Part shown: piece by piece, positions 53,603 to 62,503 of the stretch
How the letters are laid out: each line of letters starts with the position of its first letter
Numbering within the stretch: the first letter of the stretch is position 1
From: Mesorhizobium kowhaii
GTDB lineage: Bacteria; Pseudomonadota; Alphaproteobacteria; Rhizobiales; Rhizobiaceae
Length of the DNA: 64,000 nt
Direction: 5' to 3'
Assembly (NCBI RefSeq): GCF_003253745.1
Contig: NZ_MZXV01000062.1
Span: 1-64,000 of the forward strand
Notes under the pieces: model-generated
Seen by the model: only the letters and a program-made list of their open reading frames with translations
Databases searched by the model: none
What the model was told of the DNA's origin: nothing
Position numbers and translations under genes: made by a program

Positions 53603-54934
53603 TCATCTGGAAAATCCAGGCGGTGTCTTTTTCCACGGGACGCCGCCGCGGCCCATCTCGTAGCCTTCAGCGTAGAGCGCTCGCATGAACCGGTTGTCGA
53701 ACGGGCTCTTCGCTTCCACGGTGAAGTCCGGCGGGATGTCTATGGCGTTGAAGTCGATCCCATCGCGCTTGGCGATTGCGTAGAGCCGATAGAGATCGCC
53801 GATGCCTTGCGTCTTGATCAGCGATGACACCGCCTTTTCGGCGATATCCGGCAAGCTCGCCTTGACCGAGCTGTACTCCGGGGTGGTTCGGCCGTTGCGG
53901 ATTACATACAATCGCGCCTTGACCTTAGTGTGGAATGTCTTGTCGAGCTTGCCCAGCGTCAGTCCGGCTGGCATGAGGAAGACCTCGTTGGCGGTGCCGC
54001 CATCGACGTGCATCTCGTGATAGGTTCTGCCGGCCGCGGTCACTTCCAGGTTGACGGGTGGAAAGATGCCTGGAATGGACGTGGAGGCGAGGATAACCTC
54101 GTTGAACAATTTCTTGCGATCCGGCCGCCCGCTCGCTGCGATGGCGCCCATGTCCCAGATGACGGCCCGGTCGGCGTCGAGGTTGGTCGTGCCGATAAAC
54201 AGGCGACGTCCCTTGGCGTACTCGTTGGCGATCGCCGTAAGCATGTCGTCGGTGATGTGTTCGTCGAGCATCTTAGCGAGCGGCGCATTGCTGGTGAACG
54301 AGCCGCTTGAGAGCGCTCCGAGAAGGCTGTGCCTTGTATAGATGTTGGCGTCGCTGACCTCGGTGAAACCATCCTTGAGCACACCGTCATAGGCTGGCCC
54401 CAGAAAAGCGAAGGGTGCAATGAGCGCGCCTGCGCTGATCCCGGTGACGATGTCGAACTTTGGCCTGGTCCCGGCTTTCGCCCAGCCGGCAAGAATCCCC
54501 GCGCCGAAGGCGCCGCTGCTGCCACCGCCCGACAGCGTCAGAGCGTTGAGCTCTCTCATGTTTATGGACGGATCGGCCTTCGACGCTTTCAGTCGCTCGT
54601 CGTGGAACCGGACAAGTCGGCCGGCCGGATAGCTGGCGTAGGAATCGCCCCAGATCCGAATGTCGCGCTGATAGCCTGGTGGCTCGGCCGCCGACGCAAA
54701 TTGCTGTGGGACGCTATCCCTGGGAAAGGCTGCAATGCATGCGGTGAGCTGGCTAGCGCACAAGCTGAGCGCAATTATTCTCGTGAGCCTCCCTGCCCTA
54801 TGGGGGCGCGGTACGAGGTTGCTGACACGATGAAGGATGCCTGCGGCCGCAGAACAGCCTGCATAGGCGAGGCAGAAAGAAAATGACCGGGACGAGCCGC
54901 CTTCCGCTGACCATGAGGTCCGGACTGTGGTCAT
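53603..54934 (-). CDS. Patatin-like phospholipase, lipoprotein
   Basis: A 443-residue patatin-fold hydrolase. The oxyanion hole is LSGGGSSGAFGAGIL, the nucleophile Ser in TGISAGALIAPFAFLG (GxSxG), and the catalytic Asp in MHVDGGTANEVF. A lipoprotein-type signal RIIALSLCASQLTAC lies about 50 residues inside the predicted start; LAYAGC earlier is also lipobox-like. AGGAAGG before the ATG at 54934 supports the start, but the long N-terminus may indicate a sequence change. It would release fatty acids from membrane phospholipids in the periplasm. It lies just upstream of the export operon but is probably a separate unit. Confidence 0.85.
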   Translation of the reverse strand: MTTVRTSWSAEGGSSRSFSFCLAYAGCSAAAGILHRVSNLVPRPHRAGRLTRIIALSLCASQLTACIAAFPRDSVPQQFASAAEPPGYQRDIRIWGDSYASYPAGRLVRFHDERLKASKADPSINMRELNALTLSGGGSSGAFGAGILAGWAKAGTRPKFDIVTGISAGALIAPFAFLGPAYDGVLKDGFTEVSDANIYTRHSLLGALSSGSFTSNAPLAKMLDEHITDDMLTAIANEYAKGRRLFIGTTNLDADRAVIWDMGAIAASGRPDRKKLFNEVILASTSIPGIFPPVNLEVTAAGRTYHEMHVDGGTANEVFLMPAGLTLGKLDKTFHTKVKARLYVIRNGRTTPEYSSVKASLPDIAEKAVSSLIKTQGIGDLYRLYAIAKRDGIDFNAIDIPPDFTVEAKSPFDNRFMRALYAEGYEMGRGGVPWKKTPPGFSR

Positions 54935-55176
54935 GGATCCTTCCTCTCTAAGGCCGCTGGCGTCGAGCGAGAGGGGCTTGCGGCAAGTCACCGCTCACCG
55001 TGTCGCGCTCGCGCTGCTTACGAGGGACCTTTTGACCACGGGTTGATTGTCGGCGCTTGTACAAAGCACCGGCTATTTTGACGTCTCATGCAGGATCGGC
55101 GTGACCAATGGCAGAGATTTCCAGCGCGGATCACCTGTCAAGCAAGGCGAACGGCGTATTGACCATGCCCAATTTC

Positions 55177-55195
55177 TGTAATAGTAGCATTGACA
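55177..55195. promoter_or_regulatory. Putative Rrf2 operator upstream of its own gene
   Basis: TGTAATAGTAGCATTGACA matches the palindrome at 55678 at 14 of 19 positions and lies 17 bases before the Rrf2 start. This suggests autoregulation. Confidence 0.45.
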
Positions 55196-55212
55196 CACTT
55201 ACAGGTCAGGTC

Positions 55213-55659
55213 ATGCCAACAAGCACACGTTTCGCCGTAGCAGTTCACATCCTCACCGCGCTGGCGGTCGGCGATGGCAAGCCGATGCGTTCCGACGCTC
55301 TCGCTTATTCCGCCAATACGAGCCCGGTCGTGATCCGGGGGCTGCTGTCGCGCTTGAGCGATGCCGGCCTGACCCGATCGCAGCTCGGCGCTGGCGGGGG
55401 CTCGATGCTGGCAAGGCCCGCGAAGAAGATCAAGCTGCTGGAGGTCTATCAAGCGGTTGAGGACACAGAGCTGTTCTCCCTGCATCGGACACCGCCTTGC
55501 GAGAACTGCGCGGTTGGCGGCAATATTTTGGAGGCAATGAATCCGACATTGATGCGCGCTCGTGAAAGTCTCGAGAACGAACTGGCGAAGGTGACGATCG
55601 CCGATATCGCTTCTGAGGTGGCGCGCCTTGGGAAGTTCACTATGCCGCTGGTGTGGTGA
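55213..55659 (+). CDS. Rrf2 family transcriptional regulator
   Basis: A 148-residue winged-helix repressor. MPTSTRFAVAVHILTALAVGDG is the typical start, followed by the recognition part LAYSANTSPVVIRGLLSRLSDAGLTRSQLGAGGG. Two cysteines, PPCENCAVGG, lie where redox- or Fe-S-sensing Rrf2 members have theirs, though the usual three-Cys pattern is incomplete. The start at 55213 begins the fold; a frame from 55108 adds 35 unrelated residues. It is close to the YwnA group. It probably represses itself and the oxidoreductase gene downstream through TGTAATTG-N3-CAATTACA-type sites. Confidence 0.88.
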   Translation: MPTSTRFAVAVHILTALAVGDGKPMRSDALAYSANTSPVVIRGLLSRLSDAGLTRSQLGAGGGSMLARPAKKIKLLEVYQAVEDTELFSLHRTPPCENCAVGGNILEAMNPTLMRARESLENELAKVTIADIASEVARLGKFTMPLVW

Positions 55660-55677
55660 GAGTTTTTTTGGATCAAA

Positions 55678-55698
55678 ATGTAATTGTGTCAATTACAT
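55678..55698. promoter_or_regulatory. 21-bp palindrome, Rrf2 operator candidate
   Basis: Perfect nine-base arms ATGTAATTG and CAATTACAT flank TGT, 89 bases before the oxidoreductase start and directly after the Rrf2 gene. A degenerate copy precedes the Rrf2 gene itself. Confidence 0.7.
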
Positions 55699-55786
55699 AC
55701 TATCATCGCCAAAATGCAGAGAGCGGACGGTGCTGGGCTTTGCCGTCTCGAAGAAACCCGGCCCTACAATCAACAGGAGAAACAAA

Positions 55787-56431
55787 ATGAGTATCGGCAT
55801 TATCGGCGCAGGCGCTCTCGGTTCCAACGTGGCGCGATTGCTGGCAAAGCATGGTATCTCGGCCACGATCGCAAACAGCCGCGGTCCGGAGTCATTGGCG
55901 GGCCTTGTCGCGGAGCTTGGCCCTTCAATCAAGGCCGGGACTGTGAAGGAGGCCGCGAGCGCCGATATCGTCCTGGTGGCGCTGCGCTGGGTTGATCTTG
56001 AGAAGGCGCTAGCCGGCCTGCCCGACTGGGGCAACCGCATTGTGATTGACGGCACCAATCCTGTCGCGTTTCTTGACCCGGATTCGCCCGACGCGAAAGA
56101 CCCGAACAATCCGCTCGCTGCCTATGGCATCAAGGCAATCGATCTCGGCGGCAAGCATTCAAGCGAAGTGTTCCGCAGGCTCGTTCCGGGTGCGCGCGTT
56201 GTCAAGGCATTCAACCATCTCGACGTCAACGCCTTGCCGGAACCAACGGCGTTGGGTGCCCAGAAGGTTCTGTTCTACTCGGGCGACGATACCGGCGCGA
56301 AGACTGAAGTCCGCAAGCTTCTTGAACAGACCGGCTATTTCCCGATCGACCTCGGGGGGCTCGACATCGGCGGACCACTGGCTTCGCTACCGTTCGGTGC
56401 ACTTGCGGCCATTAACCTCGTCAAGATCTAA
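55787..56431 (+). CDS. NADPH-dependent F420 reductase-like oxidoreductase
   Basis: A 214-residue single-domain dinucleotide-binding protein. IGIIGAGALGSNVARLLAKHG is the Rossmann motif, and NSRGPESLAGLV shows the NADP-type acidic/basic switch. It resembles the NADP oxidoreductase coenzyme F420-dependent family, which in proteobacteria has unknown electron partners. AGGAG lies eight bases before the ATG. Single gene under likely control of the Rrf2 regulator; a redox or nitrosative-stress function is inference. Confidence 0.85.
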   Translation: MSIGIIGAGALGSNVARLLAKHGISATIANSRGPESLAGLVAELGPSIKAGTVKEAASADIVLVALRWVDLEKALAGLPDWGNRIVIDGTNPVAFLDPDSPDAKDPNNPLAAYGIKAIDLGGKHSSEVFRRLVPGARVVKAFNHLDVNALPEPTALGAQKVLFYSGDDTGAKTEVRKLLEQTGYFPIDLGGLDIGGPLASLPFGALAAINLVKI

Positions 56432-56699
56432 ACATCGCGGTTCCATCAGTCCAGACCAAGGTGGATGACACCGGATACGCAGGCCGCCCCGCAATCGCGG
56501 ACAAGGCGGTCGGCAATCCTGCGTGAAACGTCAAAAGCGCGGACGCTTCCTACAAGCCTTGAATTTCGAGGCGTGATCAAGTGCGCCTCACGGAAAACGA
56601 GGCTACCCGACGCTCTCGATAGAGAGAAGCGCAAGCGCAGAATGCTTGCCGGTCAAGGCTCTGCACCGAACGTCAATCCATTTGTAAACGAGGACGACC
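56432..56699. other. Intergenic region
   Basis: The 268 bases before the isochorismatase gene probably hold the promoter of the downstream operon. No clear repeats were noticed. Confidence 0.4.
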
Positions 56700-57353
56700 A
56701 TGCCGTTGAATGCCACTCCGACACCCGGTTCAGAGCTGATTTCGCCGAAGGACCACACGCTGATCATGATCGACTTCCAGTCGCAGATGTCCTTTGCCAC
56801 CAAGTCAATCGATGCCGTCCTGCTGCGCAACAACGCCGCGCTGGTCGCCCATGCCGCTGCCGGCTTCGGCGTTTCGACGATCCTGACCACGGTTGCCGAG
56901 AAGACCTTCTCGGGACCGATGTTCGACGAGATCACCGCTGCCTTTCCCGGTCAGCCGCTGCTCGACCGTACCTCCATGAATACCTGGGAAGACGCCGCCG
57001 TCATCAGCCGAGTCAATGCGATTGGCAAGAAGCGTCTGGTCTTGTGCGGCCTCTGGACCAGCGTCTGCATCGTCGGTCCATCGCTTTCCGCGCTCGATCA
57101 GGGCTTCGAAGTCTACGTGATTGCAGACGGCTGCGGCGACGTCTCCGACGAAGCGCATGAGCGCGCCATGCAGCGGATGATCCAGGCCGGTGTACGGCCG
57201 ATGACATCGCTGCAATACCTTCTGGAGCTGCAGCGCGACTGGGCACGCGGCGATACCTACGAACTGACCACCGGTATCGCCAAGAAGTTCGGCGGCGCCT
57301 ACGGCCTCGGCGTCATCTATGCCAAGACCATGCTCGGCGCGCACGAAGGCTGA
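56700..57353 (+). CDS. Isochorismatase-family cysteine hydrolase (YcaC-like)
   Basis: A 217-residue hydrolase of the isochorismatase-like superfamily. The catalytic triad is Asp in LIMIDFQSQM, Lys in AEKTFSG and Cys in LWTSVCIVGPSLSAL. Members split amides, carbamates or isochorismate; YcaC is of unknown substrate. The gene begins a plus-strand run of six closely spaced genes. Its pairing with an amidohydrolase suggests sequential hydrolysis of an amide- or urea-type compound. Confidence 0.88.
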   Translation: MPLNATPTPGSELISPKDHTLIMIDFQSQMSFATKSIDAVLLRNNAALVAHAAAGFGVSTILTTVAEKTFSGPMFDEITAAFPGQPLLDRTSMNTWEDAAVISRVNAIGKKRLVLCGLWTSVCIVGPSLSALDQGFEVYVIADGCGDVSDEAHERAMQRMIQAGVRPMTSLQYLLELQRDWARGDTYELTTGIAKKFGGAYGLGVIYAKTMLGAHEG

Positions 57354-57418
57354 ACTGTCCGGAATGGCGCTGGCGATTTCGCCGGCGCCACAACCCTTCC
57401 ATTCTCCCGGAGCGTCCG

Positions 57419-57706
57419 ATGAAACCCTATGTCATCTCGCTTGCCGCCGGCCTTCTCGTGGGCGTCATTTATGGACTGTTGAACGTCCGCTCCCCGGCCC
57501 CGCCAATCATCGCGCTTGTCGGTCTTCTTGGCATTCTCGTCGGCGAGCAGCTTCCGCCGCTTATAAAGAACATGTGGCGCAGCGAGCCGGCGGCTCTTTC
57601 GTGGCTGCATCAGGTGCGTCCCCATGTCTTCGGGCATTTGCCGCAAGGCGGCTTGCCATCCGGGCCGTCGGAAGCCCTGCGCGCAAACAAGAGCACACAG
57701 GGCTGA
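57419..57706 (+). CDS. XapX domain membrane protein
   Basis: A 95-residue protein with two hydrophobic helices in the first 50 residues (VISLAAGLLVGVIYGLL and IIALVGLLGILVGEQ). NVRSPAPPIIALVG and GLLGILVGEQ are the XapX (DUF1427) signature. The C-terminal 45 residues are hydrophilic and would face one side of the membrane. XapX proteins often lie next to isochorismatase and amidohydrolase genes, as here. Function unknown. Confidence 0.85.
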   Translation: MKPYVISLAAGLLVGVIYGLLNVRSPAPPIIALVGLLGILVGEQLPPLIKNMWRSEPAALSWLHQVRPHVFGHLPQGGLPSGPSEALRANKSTQG

Positions 57707-57733
57707 ATTCCAACATTTGCGAGGCAATGAATC

Positions 57734-59623
57734 ATGGTTGAAGGCGACACAGCAGACCTGATCCTGCATCATGGGCTGATCACCACCCTTGACCGTTCCA
57801 ATCCGACTGCGAGCGCTGTCGCCATCAGGGACGGAAAGGTCCTTGCTGTCGGCCACGACCAGGAGGTCATGGCGTTGGCTGGCGCCAGGACGAGGATTGT
57901 CGACCTGAAGGGCAAGCGCGTGCTGCCCGGGTTGATTGACAACCATACTCACGTCGTCCGCGGCGGCCTGAACTTCAACATGGAACTGCGTTGGGACGGC
58001 ATCCGCTCGCTGGCCGACGCGATGGCGATGCTGAAGCGGCAGGTGGAAATCACCCCACCGCCGCAATGGGTGCGGGTCATCGGCGGCTTCACCGAGCACC
58101 AGTTCGCCGAGAAGCGCCTGCCGACAATCGAGGAAATCAACGCGATTGCCCCCGACACCCCGGTCTTCATTCTCCACCTTTATGACCGCGCTTTACTCAA
58201 TGCCGCGGCCCTTCGTGCTGTCGGATACACGAAGAGCACGCCGAACCCGCCCGGCGGCGAAATCAGCCGCGATGCGGCCGGCAATCCGACCGGCTTGCTG
58301 CTCGCCAAGCCGAACGCCGGCATTCTCTATTCGACACTTGCCAAGGGTCCCAAGCTGCCCTTCGATTACCAGGTCAATTCCACGCGCCATTTCATGCGCG
58401 AACTGAACCGGCTCGGCGTGACCGGCGTCATCGACGCCGGCGGCGGCTTCCAGAATTATCCAGACGATTACGCGGTTATCCAGAAGCTCGCCGATGACGG
58501 CCTCATGACGGTGCGGCTTGCCTACAATCTGTTCACGCAGAAGCCCAAGGAAGAGAAGGACGACTTCCTGAAATGGACTACCTCGGTCAAATACAAACAG
58601 GGGACAGACTATTTCCGCCATAACGGCGCGGGCGAGATGCTCGTCTTCTCGGCCGCCGATTTCGAGGATTTCCGCGAGCCGCGTCCGGACATGCCGCAGG
58701 AAATGGAAGGCGACCTGGAAGAAGTCATTCGAATCCTTGCACAGAACCGGTGGCCCTGGCGGATGCATGCCACCTATGACGAGACCATCAGCCGGGCGCT
58801 CGACGTCTTCGAGAAGGTCAACCAGGATGTTCCGCTCGATGGCCTGAACTGGTTCTTCGACCACGCCGAGACGATTTCCGACGAATCGATCGACCGGGTC
58901 GCAGCCTTGGGTGGCGGCATCGCCGTCCAGCACCGCATGGCCTACCAGGGCGAGTATTTTGTCGAGCGCTACGGCCAGGGTGCCGCCGAGGCGACACCGC
59001 CGATGGCAAAGATGCTGGAAAAAGGTGTCCGCGTTTCGGCCGGCACCGATGCCACCCGCGTCGCGTCCTACAATCCGTGGGTCTCGCTTTCCTGGATGGT
59101 CGCCGGGCGCACTGTCGGCGGTATGCGGATCTACCCGCGCCGCAACTGCCTCGACCGCGAGACGGCTCTTCGCATGTGGACCGAGAATGTCACCTGGTTC
59201 TCGAACGACGAAGGCAGGAGAGGCCGGATAGAAAAGGGCCATCTCGCCGATCTCATGGTTCCCGACAAGGACTTCTTTGCCTGTGCCGAGGAAGAGATCT
59301 CTTTTCTCACCTCGGAACTCACCATTGTAGGGGGCAAGGTGGTCTATGGCGCTGGTGACTTCGCCGCCCTCGACGAGAGCGACATTCCGCCAGCGATGCC
59401 GGACTGGTCACCGGTCCGCGTCTTTGGCGGCTATGGCGCCTGGGGCGAGGCAAACGGTGCCGGTCGGCATTCGCTGCGCAGGACCGCGATTACCTCCTGC
59501 GGCTGTTCATCCGCCTGCGGCCTGCATGGTCACGATCATGCCGGTGCCTGGACTTCGAAGCTGCCGGTGATCAACCTCAAGGGCTTTTTCGGCGCGCTGG
59601 GCTGCAGTTGTTGGGCCGTCTGA
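57734..59623 (+). CDS. YtcJ-like metal-dependent amidohydrolase with Cys-rich tail
   Basis: A 629-residue amidohydrolase of the YtcJ/Amidohydro_3 family. The first metal motif is GLIDNHTHVVRGG, the later ones WRMHATYDETI and SAGTDATRVASYNPW. EKGHLADLMVPDKDFFA is the C-terminal beta-sandwich signature. Residues past 585 form an extension with CGCSSACGLHGHDH and GALGCSCW, which has five cysteines in two motif pairs and could bind a metal. There is no signal peptide. It probably hydrolyses an amide or formamide whose product goes to the cotranscribed isochorismatase-type enzyme. Substrate unknown. Confidence 0.88.
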   Translation: MVEGDTADLILHHGLITTLDRSNPTASAVAIRDGKVLAVGHDQEVMALAGARTRIVDLKGKRVLPGLIDNHTHVVRGGLNFNMELRWDGIRSLADAMAMLKRQVEITPPPQWVRVIGGFTEHQFAEKRLPTIEEINAIAPDTPVFILHLYDRALLNAAALRAVGYTKSTPNPPGGEISRDAAGNPTGLLLAKPNAGILYSTLAKGPKLPFDYQVNSTRHFMRELNRLGVTGVIDAGGGFQNYPDDYAVIQKLADDGLMTVRLAYNLFTQKPKEEKDDFLKWTTSVKYKQGTDYFRHNGAGEMLVFSAADFEDFREPRPDMPQEMEGDLEEVIRILAQNRWPWRMHATYDETISRALDVFEKVNQDVPLDGLNWFFDHAETISDESIDRVAALGGGIAVQHRMAYQGEYFVERYGQGAAEATPPMAKMLEKGVRVSAGTDATRVASYNPWVSLSWMVAGRTVGGMRIYPRRNCLDRETALRMWTENVTWFSNDEGRRGRIEKGHLADLMVPDKDFFACAEEEISFLTSELTIVGGKVVYGAGDFAALDESDIPPAMPDWSPVRVFGGYGAWGEANGAGRHSLRRTAITSCGCSSACGLHGHDHAGAWTSKLPVINLKGFFGALGCSCWAV

Positions 59624-59638
59624 TAGAGGGAGCCACTC

Positions 59639-60139
59639 ATGAACACGAATGCTATCCCTGCGATTGAACAGAGTTTCGTCGGCAGATTGCTCACAGCACC
59701 TGTCCTGCGCTTACTCGCGCTGCTCGCGCTGTGTGCCGCCTATGTCCAGGGTCCAATCGTCAAGCTGCTCGATTTCGGCGGCGCCATTGCCGAGATGGCG
59801 CATTTCGGACTGCAGCCAGCACCGTTCTTCGCCCTCGCCGTCATCGTCTTCGAACTCGCGATGTCGGCGCTGATTCTGACCGGTTACTGGCGGTGGATCG
59901 GAGCGCTGGCGCTTGCCGCCTTTACGCTGGCCGCGACATGGATCGCCCTGCGCTTCTGGGAACTGCCGCCCGGCCTCCAGCAGTCAATGGCCATGAATGC
60001 TTTCTTCGAGCATGTCGGGCTTGCCGGAGCCTTTGTCTTCGTTGCCAGCAACGACCTCGCAAATCGCCGGACTTCAGGACCGACCCAATACCGTTCTTTC
60101 GGAAGAGATGCCGCTCCCACAAAGGGTAGTTTCAAATGA
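59639..60139 (+). CDS. DoxX family membrane protein
   Basis: A 166-residue membrane protein with four transmembrane helices. LLALLALCAAYVQGPIVKLLDFGGAIAEMAHFGL matches the DoxX pattern, in which a first helix is followed by a short FGG segment and HFG. NAFFEHVGLAGAFVFVA closes the domain. DoxX proteins are linked to thiol or sulfur redox and oxidative stress in other bacteria. It starts 15 bases after the amidohydrolase gene and is cotranscribed. Confidence 0.85.
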   Translation: MNTNAIPAIEQSFVGRLLTAPVLRLLALLALCAAYVQGPIVKLLDFGGAIAEMAHFGLQPAPFFALAVIVFELAMSALILTGYWRWIGALALAAFTLAATWIALRFWELPPGLQQSMAMNAFFEHVGLAGAFVFVASNDLANRRTSGPTQYRSFGRDAAPTKGSFK

Positions 60140-60228
60140 TGGCGAGGGTCTGAGAACGATCTTTGCTTGCACACACCCCGACTTCGGCGCGAATCGTCAG
60201 AGGAAATATATCGTAAGCGGAGATCTTC

Positions 60229-60909
60229 ATGGCCAGACCATCGCTCGGCGTCCTTCTCAGTTTCAACGGCGGCTACGTCGACACAATGGGCTTCCTGGCC
60301 CTTGCCGGCCTCTTCACTGCCCATGTCACAGGGAACTTCGTGACGCTGGGTGCCGCGCTCGTCTTCGGAACGACAGGAATTATCGCGAAGCTGCTTGCAT
60401 TGCCGGTCTTCTGCATCGTCATCCTGCTCACCAGTGTGCTGTTCCTGCGGCTCAAGCTTTCGGGACGAAGAGCCATCGTCACTCTCCTGTCCCTCATGTT
60501 TGTGCTGTTCGCGATCGCCGCCATCGCAGCCTACGTTCACGGCCCTGTCTCGAATGGTGACTCGGTGGCCGCGATAGGCATCGGGATGACCCTCGTAACG
60601 GCTATGGCAATCCAGAACGGGCTGCATCGGGCCCATCTTTCCAAGCTGCCACCAACGACGCTGATGACCGGCACGACGACGCAGATCATGATCGATCTCG
60701 CTGACCTCATATCGGGCACGGCAACCGATCACATGCGTGAGGTCAAGGAGCGGCTGAAACGCATGGCAACCAGCCTCTTCAGCTTCGCAATTGGATGCGC
60801 GGCCGGAGCACTCGCCTTCGTGGCTTCCCCGACCTGGTGCTTCGTCGTGCCACCAGTGCTGGTCGGCCTTAGCTTCCTGGCCCCTTCGGCCGAGCCCTCC
60901 AAGGCGTGA
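60229..60909 (+). CDS. YoaK/DUF1275 family membrane protein
   Basis: A 226-residue membrane protein with about six helices. NGGYVDTMGFLALAGLFTAHVTGNFVTLG is the DUF1275 signature, and IQNGLHRAHLSKLPPTTLMTGTTTQI the second. The function of the family is unknown; it is often called YoaK small-molecule transporter-like. Part of the plus-strand stress operon. Confidence 0.9.
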   Translation: MARPSLGVLLSFNGGYVDTMGFLALAGLFTAHVTGNFVTLGAALVFGTTGIIAKLLALPVFCIVILLTSVLFLRLKLSGRRAIVTLLSLMFVLFAIAAIAAYVHGPVSNGDSVAAIGIGMTLVTAMAIQNGLHRAHLSKLPPTTLMTGTTTQIMIDLADLISGTATDHMREVKERLKRMATSLFSFAIGCAAGALAFVASPTWCFVVPPVLVGLSFLAPSAEPSKA

Positions 60910-60976
60910 TACGCGAACGTCAAGATTCCCCCGAGAGCGGCCGGATGTCCGCCCTTACAACACCAGGAACTGTCTC

Positions 60977-61495
60977 ATGAACACGACCGCCAAATCACGC
61001 ATAGCTTACGACCTGAAAACTCCGACCGGCCTCGGTGCGCAAGCGACGAGGGACATCGGCGCCGCCGCAACTGCGCTGCTTGCCGACATCTTTGCGCTCT
61101 ATCTGAAGACGAAAAATTTCCATTGGCACACGTCGGGTCCCCATTTCCGCGACTACCACCGTCTGCTCGATGACCAGGGCGCGGAAATCATTGCGATGAC
61201 CGATCCGCTGGCAGAGCGGGCGCGCGCGCTCGGCGCCTGCACCATTAGGTCGATCGGAGACATCTCCCGCCGGCAGCGGCTCGAGGACAACGATGCGGAT
61301 TTCGTCCACCCGCACGAAATGCTCGCCGAACTGCGCGAGGACAATGCAACACTCGTCGCCAGAATGCGCGCGACGCACGATCTCTGCGACGAATATGGCG
61401 ACGTCGCCACCGCAAGCCTTCTGGAGAACTGGATCGACGAGGGCGAGAAGCGCGTCTGGTTTCTGTTCGAGACGCTCCGCGACACCAACAGATGA
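60977..61495 (+). CDS. dps: Dps family ferritin-like protein
   Basis: A 172-residue ferritin-like protein that stores iron and protects DNA from peroxide. The ferroxidase-site residues are in KNFHWHTSGPHFRDYHRLLDDQGAEI (His and Asp pair) and the Glu further along. The N-terminal 20 residues, with Lys and Arg, could bind DNA. ATG at 60977 is chosen since MNTTAKSRIAYDLKTP starts the domain; a longer frame from 60791 overlaps the upstream gene. Length fits Dps. Last gene of the run. Confidence 0.93.
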   Translation: MNTTAKSRIAYDLKTPTGLGAQATRDIGAAATALLADIFALYLKTKNFHWHTSGPHFRDYHRLLDDQGAEIIAMTDPLAERARALGACTIRSIGDISRRQRLEDNDADFVHPHEMLAELREDNATLVARMRATHDLCDEYGDVATASLLENWIDEGEKRVWFLFETLRDTNR

Positions 61496-62214
61496 CCGCA
61501 GCGGAGTCATTAATTCTCGGCTAGCAACATTGACCGTAAGCAAGGTCGACCGCCGGGTTTCTAGGTGTGGAGTTTGACCTTTCTCGAGGTCCGACCGACG
61601 CGGCAATCCGAACGCCGGTTGCGTTCGGAAAACGTGGGGGATTTCTAACGTTGGTAAAACAAAAAGCGAACGAGTTGAGCCGGAGGCACCGACAGTAGAG
61701 CGTTGGCAAACGGACATATTGCCAAGCACGGGTACCCCGGTGCGCAAGCTCGTGGAATTGGGTCATAGCCGCCAGCAATAAGGCTCCTAATGAGCCGAAA
61801 CGGCCACTCTTTCGCAGCCCTGAAAATAGAAGAGAAGCAGAACTTTCGAGTGCAGTTTTTGCACACAATCTTTCATAACTATTTGATTTAACTCAGCTGT
61901 CTGCCCAGTCCATCAATGGACGCGTTAAGCTTTGTTACACTGGATCGGCTAGTCCGAGCCTCGGTCAAGGCATGCTATCTTGGTTGCGGACCATCCGATT
62001 TCTATCCAGCGATATCCTCCAGCACTACGCCCTATGCTTGACCCCTTCCATCTTCGCGCAACTGATCCCATTCATTTCCGTGTGGCCGGGTGATTGAGAA
62101 TTCGCGATCATTGTCGTGCCTGATTGAATCGAAATGCCAGGCGGATCGCCCCCAGAGCGTTGCCCTCTGAGACGCGCACAGTAGCGATAGCTGACCATAT
62201 GGATGGAGAACTCA
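61496..62214. other. Long intergenic region with a hairpin
   Basis: About 720 bases after dps contain only short unsupported frames. A hairpin with 8-base arms (61608-61628) is the one structure seen. The right part is A/T-richer and resembles island DNA. Confidence 0.5.
61608..61628. other. Hairpin, 8-bp perfect stem
   Basis: Arms CCGAACGC and GCGTTCGG flank CGGTT, about 110 bases after the dps stop. There is no T-run, so it is at best a weak terminator. Confidence 0.45.
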
Positions 62215-62445
62215 ATGGATGAGAGGAAATACCTAACTGCCGAGGAAGTCTCTGACCGTTATCGCGGCGGTGTCTCGGTTGGAACACTGCGAAACTGGCG
62301 AGCGATGAAGGTCGGACCGACCTTCATGAAGATTGGCAAAGCCGTCCTCTATCCCGTCGAACACCTTGAAGCTTGGGATCAAAAGAATACGGTAGCATGT
62401 CGTGCGCCAAATCGACTTGCAGTGGGCTCGCGTGACGAAGAGTGA
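62215..62445 (+). CDS. Small excisionase-like helix-turn-helix protein
   Basis: A 76-residue protein with YLTAEEVSDRYRGG, GTLRNWRAMKVGP and KIGKAVLY, the same motif order as the gene at 12985, so the two are paralogues. The start at 62215 (MDERKYLTAEEV) has GGAGA five bases upstream; an ATG at 62203 would add four residues. An excisionase or small-repressor role is inferred from the fold. A small frameshifted gene follows. Confidence 0.72.
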   Translation: MDERKYLTAEEVSDRYRGGVSVGTLRNWRAMKVGPTFMKIGKAVLYPVEHLEAWDQKNTVACRAPNRLAVGSRDEE

Positions 62446-62503
62446 AAATCGCTGATGAGCATTCAAGTTCGGAAATGCTGATGGGCTCAAATGAGTCGTT
62501 GAA

